Shown here in pieces: positions 1 to 10,984 of a stretch of DNA of 64,000 nucleotides. This DNA is from Metellina segmentata (lineage: Eukaryota > Arthropoda > Arachnida > Araneae > Tetragnathidae): positions 89,813,578-89,877,577 of the forward strand of contig OX375879.1 of NCBI GenBank assembly GCA_947359465.1, written 5' to 3'. The notes beneath the pieces were generated by a model, which saw only the letters and a program-made list of their open reading frames with translations, had not been told where the DNA came from and searched no databases. Both the position numbers and the translations under genes were made by a program. Positions within the stretch are counted from its first letter, which is position 1; each line of letters starts with the position of its first letter.

Positions 1-224
1 AGAAGGTTCTTGGGTCAGGGCGTGGATGTAAAATTGTGCTGTCCTTTGTTAGTGGCAATGATGGTCCTCCCACTGAGGGCCTCTTCAAAAATGACCATCT
101 CACCCAGCCTTATAGTGGCCATGAAAAAGTCCTCAGTGTCTGCCATTGGAAGTAGTCGACCATCACTTCAGGCCTTGTAGTGGCCAAGGATAGAGTCCAG
201 TGCCCACCATTGGAAACAAAAAAA
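1..224 (+). repeat. SINE type B, 5'-truncated by the window edge
   Basis: The first bases match the copy at 4850-5060 from just after its tRNA-like head (gggtcagggcgtggatgtaa) through the body (tgatggtc...cccac..., ccttgtagtggc, tgccattgga) to an A-rich tail. The head would lie left of the window. Confidence 0.75.
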
Positions 225-310
225 TACCCAATTTGGGTAAATACCCGAGTATATACCCGGGATATTGACCTGCAAAAATAAATATACCCAGGTATTTTAC
301 AGCATTGATC
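225..310. repeat. AT-rich stretch with repeated inverted ACCC/GGGT words
   Basis: Words such as gggtaaatacccgagtat, atacccgggatat and atacccaggtatttta occur in tandem and inverted order. This resembles the subterminal repeats of some hAT transposons (general knowledge). No partner end or target duplication was found, so the assignment is tentative. Confidence 0.3.
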
Positions 311-1058
311 ACACCTCTGATCAATTTTAAATCTAATATTAATAATCAGATAATATTTCCTTTTGCGTATTTGCTAAAAATATTTAGGAAAAAAAAACTA
401 TTTCCTACCTATTGACCTTAATATTTTTGCTCATGTTACAGGAAACAGACCTTTTTTTTTATTTGGCCTAATGATTAGAGCAACTTTTTTGTTGCAGTAA
501 AAATGGGAAAAGCTGCATTTTTCATTCCTTAAAGTTGCATTTATTTTTGATACACTACAATCTATAAATATTCATAATTCTACAATCTATAAAATATTCA
601 TAAAAAATGAAAAATTCAAAATTTATTGACAATTTTAGTCGTGTCTAACAGTATTATAATATATCATTAAATACAGAAGAATGTTGATATCGTTGAATGG
701 CCGATCCTTAGCCATTAATTTCTTTAAAATAGAAAAACTGTGCTCTGCAGAGACTGACGTTACCTGACATTGTTGCACTAGAAAATACTGACTTGGAGGA
801 AAATCTTCTCAGGAAAGTGTAGCTATTACCATCAGGTCATTATTCTTTTCCAGTCGTTATTTAAGATACACTTAACGCAAGGATCTTTAAAATCCATCGA
901 TCTGATATCGTCATACTCTGTTTAGATGTTGCATGTTTTCGATTCCGATTTTTCTACAAATCAAACATTTGTAGTCGTTTTTGATTTTCAGCAAACTTTT
1001 TGACAGCTCTGGGTCACTAGAGGTGAAAATTACGTAATCTGGTAAGTGGCCACTTATG
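311..1058. other. No recognisable feature
   Basis: AT-rich sequence with poly-A and poly-T runs. I see no convincing reading frame, RNA gene or element end. It could be transposon interior or an intron of PEX14. Confidence 0.4.
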
Positions 1059-1215
1059 AGCGTTGGTGCCAGCTCAGGTGTTGTCTTGTCATCTGACCAT
1101 GGTTCAAGATGACATGGTGTTGTCCTCGTTTCTTTCCCATAGAGGATTGATTTTGGGCCATCATCAATAGCCCATTGTGTTGCTCTAGTACTACGTTAAT
1201 TAAAAATTACCTTAC
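1059..1215 (+). repeat. SINE type A, 3' fragment
   Basis: Matches the 3' half of the type A SINE: gccagctcaggtgttg, catctgacc..ggttca, tgttgtcctcg, catcatcaatagcc, gtgttgctctagtac, then an attaccttacctta tail. Several positions that are CG in the copies beyond 43 kb read TG or CA here (catcatcaatag for cgtcgtcaatag), so this copy is CpG-decayed. Confidence 0.85.
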
Positions 1216-1370
1216 CTTACAGGAAATACCCCAGATCAGATACACACACAAGTACTTATCTTCAGCCTTCTTTCCCTCAATTGCTTTGCGTTTTTTCGCT
1301 TCTGTTTTTTTTCTCTAAATTTCAAATATACAAAAGTGTGGCGACTGTAGCAAATTTTTTCAGTTTCCAC

Positions 1371-1690
1371 TTACAAACATTTAGTCGGTGAGTGGCGACC
1401 ATTAATTTTCACCTTTAGGTCACACACTGCTTTTTTTATGCAATGCACTAAAATGCCATCGCCACTGAAACTGCTTGCAATGTCCTCTTCCTGGTCGGCA
1501 TAGTACAATGCTATCTGAAGCCATGTAGCCCAGCGTCGGAGTACTGATTCAGGCAGTTGGCCGATGGTCTGAAAAGAAGATCTTCTGAGCTTGTTCTGTA
1601 CTGTGTCTGCCTTAACACAAGCACTGAGATTGTTCAAATTTGTGTTAAATCCTCAGACTTATTCTGTAGTTGTTAAAGAAGTCTGTCTCG
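1371..1690 (-). pseudogene. Fragment of a transposon-like protein (hAT-like, tentative)
   Basis: An open frame of about 88 codons contains GQLPESVLRRWATWLQIALY followed by an acidic stretch. The R-W-x-T-W-L-x-x-A-x-Y-Y pattern is one I associate with multi-copy transposon-derived proteins carrying BED/TTF zinc fingers and hAT-like cores; this is family memory, not a search. The frame is short, lacks recognisable catalytic residues and has no intact continuation upstream. It is most likely a relic. It might belong with the ACCC-rich repeat near position 250 as one decayed element. Confidence 0.35.
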
Positions 1691-1699
1691 CAAGTAACT

Positions 1700-2406
1700 T
1701 GGAGCAATCGCGGTTGAGTGTGTAGTGTTTCAAGCCGCAGTCATATAATATGCTGTATTGGATAGCAGAAGCGCAAAATCATTTCGCTCAGCATTCACAG
1801 ATTTTAAAATGTCATCTATGCGGCAACTTAGCCACAGATCTCCCTATAATCCCTATGAAAGGGAATTTGTAACGCGCATCTTCCCTACCCGATGGGGAAT
1901 TCGTCAGATTGATTTGGAACATGGTCGAAGGATGACTACGTTGGAATGGACCTATCCATTCTCTTTGTTTCATCGTCATTGTGTCAGTGTCCTGTCTTTG
2001 TAAATAAATAGATGTTTAAAATAGAATTGGAATTGGACTTAAATTTTGATTTAAACATGCAACCTTATGATGTGCAAACTTTGGACTCGATGTAATAGTT
2101 ATTACATCGCAATTTGCATGACTAACAATATATTGATGATCGACACTCACCCCGCAAACTTTGCAGTCGATTACGCATGTTTCCTCTGTATTATCAAGAG
2201 TGCCAACCAATGTGTTAAAATGCCATTTATTTCACTTTCGTCTGTTAAGACGAACACCTTCTTTCCATGAACTTCTTGTTTCATCCATTCTGATCGATGT
2301 GTTGATTCAGAGGGCAAAAAATGAAATATTAATTTATTTTAGCTAAATTTTAAAAGTTGCTGGTGTTTGCATTTATGTTGTGGTTGTAAGTCACATACAA
2401 TACACC
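1700..2406. other. No recognisable feature
   Basis: Contains short frames of 60-80 codons on both strands with no family resemblance. Nothing can be supported. Confidence 0.4.
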
Positions 2407-2939
2407 ATGTAGGATAGAGGTGCACAACCTGCGGCCCGCAAACTAATTTTGACTTAAACTTCCAAGAGGATTTAAGTTAAGAAGCAAATTGACTGACAAA
2501 CATTTAAAATCAGTCTTAAGAAGTTTTACTAGCAGTATTGAACCTAACATACCTAAATTAGTTAGTAAAACTCAGTATCAGCTATCCCATTAGCAAGCTG
2601 TAACATAATTATTGTTTATGCTTTAGAAATTTTAATATTAAATATATTTGATGCTGTAATTTTTATTTCTAATTTTACTGATATCATTTAAATTTCTGAT
2701 ACTCATCTTTATTGCTCATTGTACTATTACTGTAATTAAATTTATAACCTAAAATAATTTGCTGAAGTACATATGATGTTCTTGAGACACATTCTTAAAA
2801 ATAATTCTAAATGATTGATCATTGCAACTGTTTGTTAACTTCTTTTTTTAAACTATTCACAATATCATTCATTTAGCTCTGTAATGAGCTCCTAGATTTT
2901 TTTAGAAAAATTTGTAAGTTTTATCTTAAGAAAAATAAG

Positions 2940-3870
2940 TTATTTTGGTGGAGTGGTAGCATCCGATACGTTAGGCCGCCAAAGCGATTGTTTACGCCAA
3001 ATCAAGATGGCGGCCGATGTAAGCAATTCCAAGATGGCCGCCATATACAACGTGAACCTTTGCATACAGTGCATAAATAATAATAATTTGTTTAAAAATT
3101 AAGAAAAAAGCAATATAAATTTCACTTGAAAATTTTCTAATATTTCAGTCTGGTTTTCTCCGAACATGTACGCAATTTTGCATCAATTTCATCCTAGTTT
3201 TGTCACTTAAAAAAAAAAATTTAAATAAAAAATATAATTTATAATTGTTAAAAAAAAAATTTAATAAAAAAAAAAAAACCGCGATTTTTTTAAAACGTCC
3301 GGATTTTTATCAATTTTGAATTAGAAACTTTGCAATGCATAGAAAATTCAAAACAAGAAATCTTTTTTTAATAAGGTAGTTCTTTTCTGTGATCATAATC
3401 CACACAAAGGTTTTTGATGAGAAAAAAAAAATCTAAAAATTCTTCTGCTATCTATAAGTGTGAAAAAACATTTTTTCACAATTTTTCTAGCAATTAGCAT
3501 TATGTGAGCAACTCAATGGGGATATTCCAGGTTATAGAGCCATATATGGAAAAGCAAGACAAATATTTTTATTGTAACGACTTTACAAGAGGAAATTCTT
3601 TTTTAGAGAAGTCAAAGCGTATTGCGCTTAAGGTTTCAATGCGTTTAAACCAGTATACCGGGAGAAATTTGTTTGTAGATAAGTCACAGCGTATAACGCG
3701 CGATCCCCGCCTGCCGGCTACCTCGCCGCCCCTCCGGGGCCGGCGAGGACCTTTCACCGTTGGCTTCCATGCGTATAAGTCACCGTATTGGGTGCCCACC
3801 CAAGCATAGTCCAGTGTTTGTAATATAACCAAAAGCTAAACAAAAATCAAACTTACCCTCATAGCCGGGT
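2940..3870 (+). repeat. Interspersed repeat shared with 58.0-58.3 kb
   Basis: Several blocks recur in the same order at 57990-58265: gaacctttgcata, a gtagataagtcacagcgtat block (3675-3694), the ggcgaggacctttcaccgtt block (3741-3760) and caaacttaccctcatagc. The second copy is shorter. The segment is locally GC-rich, including a C/G-rich core at 3705-3745, unlike the flanking AT-rich DNA. The family is not recognised. Confidence 0.6.
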
Positions 3871-4849
3871 CCTTGAAATTCTGACTATGGTTAACAGTCA
3901 TATGCTCGAATCGATAACCCTTGAACTCTTTGTCCTTCGGGTATTGATACCAGTATATGACTTCCAATAGTCAGAAATTTTTGTAGTTCCTTGCAAAATT
4001 CAGCTCTGAATTACCTCAGCCAAAACTTTCTGGTTCCTATTTTTCACCTCAACCATAAAATATTTATCCGTCCCTCGTTCAAGTCCTCCAAACACCCATT
4101 TACCCTCCAATTTCTTACTCCTGTTATACTTTCTTTTGCCAAACTTTTGTCCTATCTTTCTACATTTCCACTCCTACCTATCACCAGCATCCTTTCTCAA
4201 TGTTAAAATCATATCATTCTCACATGAAAGACATTTCACCCTCTTCCCAATCAAGCTACTACATGTTTGCAGAAAAAAAAAAAAACATTTTCTAACGTTT
4301 AATAACACTATCCACTGCTATATCAAATCAACTAAGGGGAAATGAGCAACCAAAAGGGGAAAAAAATTCTATATTCCAATCCTGCAATTTCAAAAATCAA
4401 ATTTAATCCAAATTTTTTTTCGAAATTTTAATTGAAATTTAAATAAAGTGACAAATTTAAAAAATTGTAACTTACAATCTGCTTTCCAAACTTATCCTAA
4501 AAATTTTGAAAATTAATAAAACAAGTCGATTTTATAAATCAAGAGCAAAATTCATATGCACCCAACAATTTCAAAGACTGTCTAAATTTTAATTCCGTTC
4601 TATATTAAAAATAAAAGTGGAAAAGCGTATTTTCTTCCTTAACCAATCATGAGACCCGTTTATTATCGTCAGGAGAAAATATCTAGGGTTGCCTTAAAAC
4701 TAAGAAAAGCGCGAAAACGGGAAGGTTACCACAATTGGCAATACATCGCTCGAAAGTTGTAACGTATCGGATACTTCATACCATCCGTTATTATTTTTTT
4801 TTACGATACATATTAAGTGTAATAACAGCTGTTCATAATTGGGTAGTAG

Positions 4850-5060
4850 CCGGTCTAGTGGTTAAAGTGTTAGCCTCTGGATCAGAAGGTTCCTGGTTTG
4901 AATCCGGGGTCAGGGCATGGATGTAAATTTTACTGTTCTTTGTTAGGGGTAATGATGGTCGCCCATTGGGTGCTCCTTCACAAGTGGCCATCACTTCTGA
5001 CCTTGTAGTGGCAAAATGATTACAAATCAACAATGCCTGCCATTGGATTAAAAAAAAATA
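4850..5060 (+). repeat. SINE type B, full copy with target duplication
   Basis: tRNA-like head (ccggtctagtggttaaagtg as A box, ggtttgaatcc as B box) followed by the type B body and an A-rich tail. It is flanked by a perfect 15-bp duplication, ataattgggtagtag, at 4835-4849 and 5061-5075. The head matches that of type A, but the body differs. It sits inside the hAT element 2415-5171. Confidence 0.92.
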
Positions 5061-5254
5061 ATAATTGGGTAGTAGCACTTTTATTGTGTCTGCTGTAACT
5101 TCATTTGCAGCCCCCGATGTTTCAATCAACGGTGCAAGTGGCGCTTCTCCCAAAAAGGTTGTGCACCCCTAATGTAGGAGGAATTTTGATTTTTAGAACA
5201 TTACATGCAGTGTAGAACATGTGAAAGAATGTTGCAAAAAGTTGCCCTACTAAT

Positions 5255-5665
5255 GATAAAAAATGTATAATATACTCAGATTCTAAAAGCTGCATAGATG
5301 CCCTAGAAAACTTTTACACAAGTACAGTAGCCATCCACTTATATTGAATGCAATAAGACGATTTTTATTTTAAAAGATAACTTTAAGATATTTTGTTAGA
5401 TACCTGGAGATATGGGCATCCAGGGAAACAAGAGAGCAGACCTGGCAGCTACAACTACACAGCTTAACTTGAATGTTCCCATAGATGAACATTGATCAAA
5501 TTTTAATAGAAACTGAATACATCATGTCTGAATATGTGGGACATGGAAATGCAAAACAAACTTCATTCCATTCAATCACCAGTAAAGGTATTCAATCAAG
5601 GTATTTTAAAAAGAGATCCATTCTGTTAAACTGACTAGGCTTCAAATTGGAGATACATACTGGGT
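5255..5665 (+). pseudogene. Decayed RNase H end of a non-LTR retrotransposon
   Basis: Translation across frames gives IYSDSKSCIDALENFYTS, then IPGDMGIQGNKRADLAA, then VKLTRLQIGDTYW. These correspond to the RNase H catalytic aspartate motif (YTDSxxA), the W-x-P-G-H-x-G-x-x-G-N-x-x-A-D-x-x-A motif and the LTRLRxGHT motif that closes the ORF2 protein of RNase-H-bearing LINEs. The three blocks sit in different frames with stops between them, so the copy is dead. The reverse transcriptase part is not visible upstream. Confidence 0.7.
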
Positions 5666-6082
5666 GATTCGGAAAGTTCTGCACAAAGTTTGCTTTGTTA
5701 TTATTATTTTGCTACTGCTGATAAGGAGTGACCTTGATTTAAGCAGTAGTTTAAATTCGGTCTTTTTTGCTTACACTGCATAATTATAGCATGTGTTGTG
5801 GCATAATTTTTTTTTCACTGCAGTAATAATCTAGCTACTGCACAATATTATAAAAATTCCCTAGAGCTAATCTTTAATTGCAGCTGAAAGATTTTTTATC
5901 TTAGTACCTGGAAAGGAAAGTGATTAAATGAGCTGTAGCTTAATGTAATTTTTTATCAAAGTTGTTCAGAATAGTAAGTATCCACCAACTATCACGTAAT
6001 TGATCCCTGTTCATTTTTATAAATTGTAATGCAAATATTTAGTTTTTTCCAGCATATATCTATCAAATTGAGCTCGGCTTGA

Positions 6083-6310
6083 TACTTTATGATTTGACTG
6101 CTGACAAGTTATATATTGTCTTCCAGTATTTGACCAGGTGGTCAATTTCAGGATACAAATTTTTGTATTTTATTCACCCAAAACAATTGCCAAGCACTTC
6201 ATACTCTAATTTCAAATTTTTGTCTTAAAATGCAGTAATTGACTAGTTTGGTCAATTACTGCATGTTCCAGTAATTAACCAGTTTGGTCAATTACTGGAA
6301 CATGCAATTT
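6083..6310. repeat. Interspersed repeat with palindromic CCAGTAATT core
   Basis: Contains two adjacent near-palindromes: cagtaattgactagtttggt followed by caattactg, and ccagtaattaaccagtttgg followed by tcaattactgg. The preceding segment (gctgacaagttatatattgt, cacccaaaacaattg, tttcaaatttttgtcttaaa) aligns with 10237-10435. The family is not recognised. Confidence 0.55.
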
Positions 6311-6987
6311 TCTACCAATAGATTGACCGTATTGCTTTAGGAAAAACTTTCCCAAGAGCTAATTTGCAATTACACTTGACAGATTTTTGCAAGATTAAGT
6401 GCAACACACTGACGAAAATTAAATAAGTAAATATGATGATAGTTAGCGCCAAGGTGTAAAAAAATCATGTTTTTTTTTTTTAATCAATCGGATTATTTTT
6501 ATTTAAATTGGATTTTTTAAATTTCTACAGGCCATATACACTGTTTTTTTAATAATTATATATGAATTTGTTAAATAAAAAATTAAGTTTGTGATGACGT
6601 GTAAACCAATATTTATTTTAAGTAAACAATCAGAATTTGTGACATGGTTAATCAATATTTACATAACATTTGTTTAACTTTTAAAAACAAGTTGACATCC
6701 TACATAGTTTTTCTTGAGAAATTACTTCATCATGTTAACAAATTTATCAGTAAGTGTAAGTGACAGACCTAAACTATAGTGTGAGAAGTAGAATAGAGGA
6801 CAAAAATAATCAGACTACAGTAAATTCTGATAATAAAACTGCCGAGAAGCAATAATAAATGGATTTTCACTTAGTTCTAATTCATATTGGATCTTTCTTT
6901 TTTCGTGCAGACATTTTAATGGTTGTGTGTGAAAATGTATATTTCTACTCTTTAATCTCTATTGCACACCACAAGAATCAGCTAACA

Positions 6988-7418
6988 CAAGGGTTCCCAA
7001 ACTTACCCAAGTGGTGGCACCCTTAAGAGAACTATAATTTTCTCACAGCACCCCCTCGTCGTCATGTAATATTTATCTGTGGTATATTATTACAAATATA
7101 TACGTATTTCATATTTGTACCATTTTAAAAAAGAAATTAGAGAAGAAAGAACATAAACATAACTAGTATTTAAAATTCATACGCAAACATTTTAATTTTA
7201 CTTAATAAGAAAACAGTTTGGTGAAAATATAAATAAAACAAATAAAATTACCTTCATCATGCTCTTGGCTGGGAAGTGAACCGATTTTTGATGAGTGACC
7301 TTAACCCTTTTTTCTGTTGCTTAGAAATAGCTTAGATTGAAGTTACAGGCACTTCACAGCACTTCTCATCTCTCTACGTGGCAACCCACGGTGCTGCTGC
7401 GCACTTTGAAAACCCTTG
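6988..7418. mobile_element. Non-autonomous hAT element, 431 bp
   Basis: Left end caagggttcccaaactt. Right end cactttgaaaacccttg, whose reverse complement is caagggttttcaaagtg. The flanking duplications are agctaaca (6980-6987) and agctaact (7419-7426), matching at 7 of 8 positions. The interior has no reading frame. CAxGGGTTCCCAAACTT-type ends are common in hAT families. Confidence 0.85.
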
Positions 7419-7650
7419 AGCTAACTGACAAATGCCTCAAAAACTTTATTTCCCACGTGTTTTTTTTTTAGCTAATAAAATCAGTCACCCCTTTAGTTTA
7501 GAATTTTGAATCAAACTGTTGTATACTTCCTTTAAGTGTTTATAATATGAATGCTGTTAATCAGGAATGTTTATACATTACTCTTCCTAGCATTTAGATT
7601 TATGTTGTGTGTTTACATTACTGTTTCCAGTATATAGTATATTCTAATAA

Positions 7651-9041
7651 GTTACAAATACAAATATACAATACAAATATTGACTACCAGCTACAGGCTC
7701 AAGCCCAACAAGGCTGGTCCTTTGTTTATGAATTCCCCAATTCCCACTGACTATCCAATTGTGTCTTAAATTCGTACACTCCCTTTGAATTAACTATATT
7801 TTCTGGCAACGCGTTCCAACTGTCTATTACCCTATTAAAGTAGTAGTTTTTCCTTAAATCCCGATTAAATTGTGTCTTATTCAATTTATACCCATGGCCC
7901 CTTGTTCTGTTATCCCTATTGAAATTTAAGCCCTTTGTGTCCCCTTGTTTTACAAACTTGAAAAGCTGAATCAAATCCCCCCTCCTTCTTCTTCTTTCCA
8001 GTGTATACATGTTTAGCTTACTTAAACGTTCATTATAGTCGAAATTTGCTAGCCCTTTATTATTTTTGTAGCTCTGTGCTGAACCCTTTCAATTGATTCT
8101 ATGTCCTTTCTCATATATGGAGCCCAGATTTGTACAGCATATTCTAGATGTGGTCTTACTAAACCCTTATATAACGGCAAGATTATATTCTTATCCCTTG
8201 AAGTTAGTCTTTTTAATATACCCCAGTAACCTATTAGCCTTTTTACCCGCAGCTGAACATTGGTGACCCATTTTAAAATCCCTGTGAATTATCACCCCAA
8301 GATCCTTGACTGTTTCTCCCTCCTTTACCTTTACTCCCTGCAGACAGAACTCGGCTCCACTGTTCCTGTAACCCATATGCAGAACTTGACATTTCCCTAC
8401 ATTAAATGACATACCCCATTTTACAGCCCATTCGGATATCTTATCAAAATCCCCTTGTAAATTTTCTATCTGTAACTTGGTATCCACTGTCCCCCATATT
8501 TTTAAGTCATCTGCAAATATACTGATTCTATTCTTTATCCCCTGACCTATATCATCTATGAAAATTATAAATAAAATTGGTCCCAAAACTGATCCCTGAG
8601 GCACCCCACTTATAACTTCTGTCCACTATGAATAATTTCCTTTTACCTGCACTCTGCTTTCTACCCAATAACCAATTCTTTATCCATATTAATGTTTTTC
8701 CCTGAATCCCCAGCCTTTCCAATTTAAACAGTAATGCCTCATGTGGTACTTTATCAAAAGCCTTTTGAAAATCTATGTACATGATATCCACACTGCTCTT
8801 ATTATCCAGCTCCTCAGTAATTTTTTCGTAGAACTTCAAAAGGTTTGCAGAGCAGGATCTGCCATTCCTAAACCCATACCGATTCTCTGATAACAGTCCC
8901 CCCTCCTCCAAGTATAACATTATATGCTTTTTTAACAGAGATTCAAATATTTTGCAAATTAGTGATGTTAGACTTACTGGTCTATAGTTGCCCGAATCAC
9001 TTTGTATTCCCTTTTTGAAAATTGGAGTTATGTTGGCCAAC
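7651..9041 (-). mobile_element. 5'-truncated non-LTR retrotransposon (LINE) insertion
   Basis: The reverse transcriptase pieces read on the minus strand. The 3' end ends in a repeated ATTTG/TATTTG tail (seen on + as acaaatacaaatatacaata). The insertion is flanked by ttctaataa at 7642-7650 and 9042-9050, a 9-bp target duplication that fixes both ends. A 5' truncation at the palm/finger region of the reverse transcriptase is the usual product of target-primed reverse transcription. Confidence 0.85.
7726..9040 (-). pseudogene. Reverse transcriptase of a CR1/L2/Jockey-like LINE, broken
   Basis: Three open pieces (8552-9040, 8191-8604, 7726-8010) in shifted frames give the ordered motifs of a LINE reverse transcriptase. 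They are ITPIFKKG, NYRPVSLTS, ENRYGFRNGRSC, the palm motif YIDFQKAFDKVPHEAL with its catalytic aspartate, PQGSVLGP, and the FADD catalytic pair in IFADDLKIWG. The C-terminal piece has the RGHGYKLNK...WNALPENIV pattern seen after the reverse transcriptase in CR1/L2-like elements (family knowledge). A frameshift near 8600, another between 8190 and 8010, and stops make it inactive. No endonuclease domain remains. Confidence 0.85.
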
Positions 9042-10236
9042 TTCTAATAAAACTGGCAACTGGTTGTTGCAGTGTTTTATAATATGCAGTAATTTACCCA
9101 GTTCCCTCTGAGCTTAGTGTAGCCATTAGTGATGAAATCACCATGAGTGCAGAAAAATTAAAACATTTTACCACTTCTGTGATTTTTCTTTGGTGCATTT
9201 ATTTAGTTATAAAAATGTAAGATTAGTTGTTATGTGATTTAAAAAAAATCATTCGATTAAAATCATGATTTTAATCGTTGATTTAAATCAAGTGATTTAA
9301 ATCTTGACACCCTGGTTAGCACAAAAGCTAAACAAGCTGAAATATATAATGAACTAATGTTAAGGAAGTAAAATATACATATACAACAATAATAAGGAAT
9401 TCTTTGGCATTAGGTATAACTGAAACTTAAGTCAGTCACTGCTCATCATCATTTTCTCCAAAACACATAACAAACAATTGACATCTTCCACGGCTGACAC
9501 AGGCAGTTTAAAGGCAACTTTTTGCTACTGTTTTCCAACCTCTCAATAGGGGTATCTTTTGTGAAAAAATCGCCTAATTTGAAGATTTGGTGAATTTTTA
9601 AAAAATTCACAATAGATCAACGAAATTTGAATCACAATGTTTAAGCAATAGAACAAATCCTTGTTTTGGTTATGAATCGTGTCATTTCAACATTTGAAAA
9701 CGTACTTAAGACTTTGACCTATTGCTTGCCCTCTAATAGTATAAAAAAAAACATTTGGTAAACTAATCATTGTGATCACTTTAAGGTATCCCCGTAACAG
9801 CACAATTTATTTTTTGATAAAATTAATGACCGAACTGAGCACCAAACTACCAAATGCTTCCTATATCCACTCCACGCAGCATTTTTTGAAAATCTTGCTC
9901 TTAGGATGTAGCTATTCTAATTTTGCTACTATTTTAAAGCATTTATGCTGCTGAAGCTTATCTTGTAACTGTCATTAGACAAATTATCCAATCCTAACTG
10001 CAAAACTTGTCTCTGGATAGGTTTTATGTTTTATGTTACTATGAGAAAAAGGTTTAGTGTAAATCTGAGTACTTTACAGAGTACTACTGAGTAGTGCAAT
10101 ACTGAGTACTTTACTTCCTTACTTCAAATTTCATTGTTTCTGCAGTTATCCTCTGGCTTCTTAACAGATTTCCTCTTCATTTTTGCTTTTGCAGTTATAT
10201 TATCAATCATGTGTTTAAATTTCATCAAATTTGTCA

Positions 10237-10435
10237 CATTTTTATCGTGGATATGCTGACAGTTTATATATTGTATTCCAATAATTGATCACCTCTTTTC
10301 AGATTCATTTTTATATTTAGTTTCCCAAAACACACACACAATTTGATATCATGAAATATCTAACTTCAAATTTAAAATAAAAATTTGTTTTAAAATCCAG
10401 TAATTGGTCAATTTGATCAATTACTGGAACTCATA
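10237..10435. repeat. Second copy of the CCAGTAATT palindromic repeat
   Basis: gctgacagtttatatattgt, ttccaataattgatcac, ttgttttaaaatccag and the near-palindrome ccagtaattggtcaatttga followed by tcaattactgg align in order with 6083-6310. No outer boundaries or target duplication found. Confidence 0.55.
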
Positions 10436-10899
10436 TGGGTTTGTTGTATTAGAGCATAGACTACAATGTTTATGATTTAAAATAAATTTAGATATGGAAA
10501 ACTAATATGTATAAAAATTAGATATTCATTTACCTCTGCTAAACTTTAGTTTAAAACAAGAAATAGAATTGCAATTAATTGAGAGTGAGACATCTCGGAA
10601 TAAGTCCACTATACTGCCACTTCATAGATCCCAGTGATTTGGCATCTATTTTTTTTCATCAATGAAAAAGCAGATTAGTGAACTTTATTTCTTTAGTTAC
10701 CATTTATTCTAGTTAGTTGTCCATTGGCTACAAGAATATGAATAAGTTTGATTTATTGTGGAATTAACTATTTTGCCTGTTTATACAAGAAAATATCAAT
10801 TACTGGTAGATGATCTGGAACTGACTGGTTTACTTTAAATGATGCAAAAAAATCTTTTGTTCAGACTATGTTAATCACTGTGTTTTTATCTTCTATTAG

Positions 10900-10984
10900 G
10901 TAGACACAGCTGTGAATTTTCTTCTAAATGCAGATGTAATAAGTAAACCAGAAGGCAGTAAAGCTGGTTTTCTGAGAAACAAAG
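10900..10984 (+). CDS. PEX14: PEX14 coding exon (first visible)
   Basis: Acceptor ttttatcttctattag precedes, donor gtagta follows. It encodes VDTAVNFLLNADV...GFLRNK and leaves one base of a glycine codon (phase 1). It corresponds to the first helices of the PEX5-binding domain. The preceding exon must end in phase 0. Confidence 0.93.

Larger units (their letters stand above)
2415..5171. mobile_element. hAT-type DNA transposon, about 2.76 kb, no intact gene
   Basis: The left end reads tagaggtgcacaacctgcgg. The right end reads aaaaggttgtgcaccccta, whose reverse complement begins taggggtgcacaacc. The two ends are flanked by an identical 8-bp duplication, atgtagga, at 2407-2414 and 5172-5179. 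An 8-bp duplication with short inverted repeats of this type is the hAT superfamily hallmark. No transposase frame survives. The body contains a type B SINE (4850-5060) and a repeat shared with 58.0-58.3 kb. Confidence 0.85.
6450..9314. mobile_element. hAT-type DNA transposon hosting two later insertions
   Basis: Left end caaggtgt followed by an AATC-rich run. Right end ttaaatcttgacaccctg, whose reverse complement starts cagggtgtcaagatttaaat. Flanks are gttagcgc (6442-6449) and gttagcac (9315-9322), a 7-of-8 match to an 8-bp duplication. Just inside the right end are palindromes of tgatttaaatca type. Removing the two insertions (431 and about 1,391 bp plus duplications) leaves about 1 kb of original element with no transposase. 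Confidence 0.65.
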
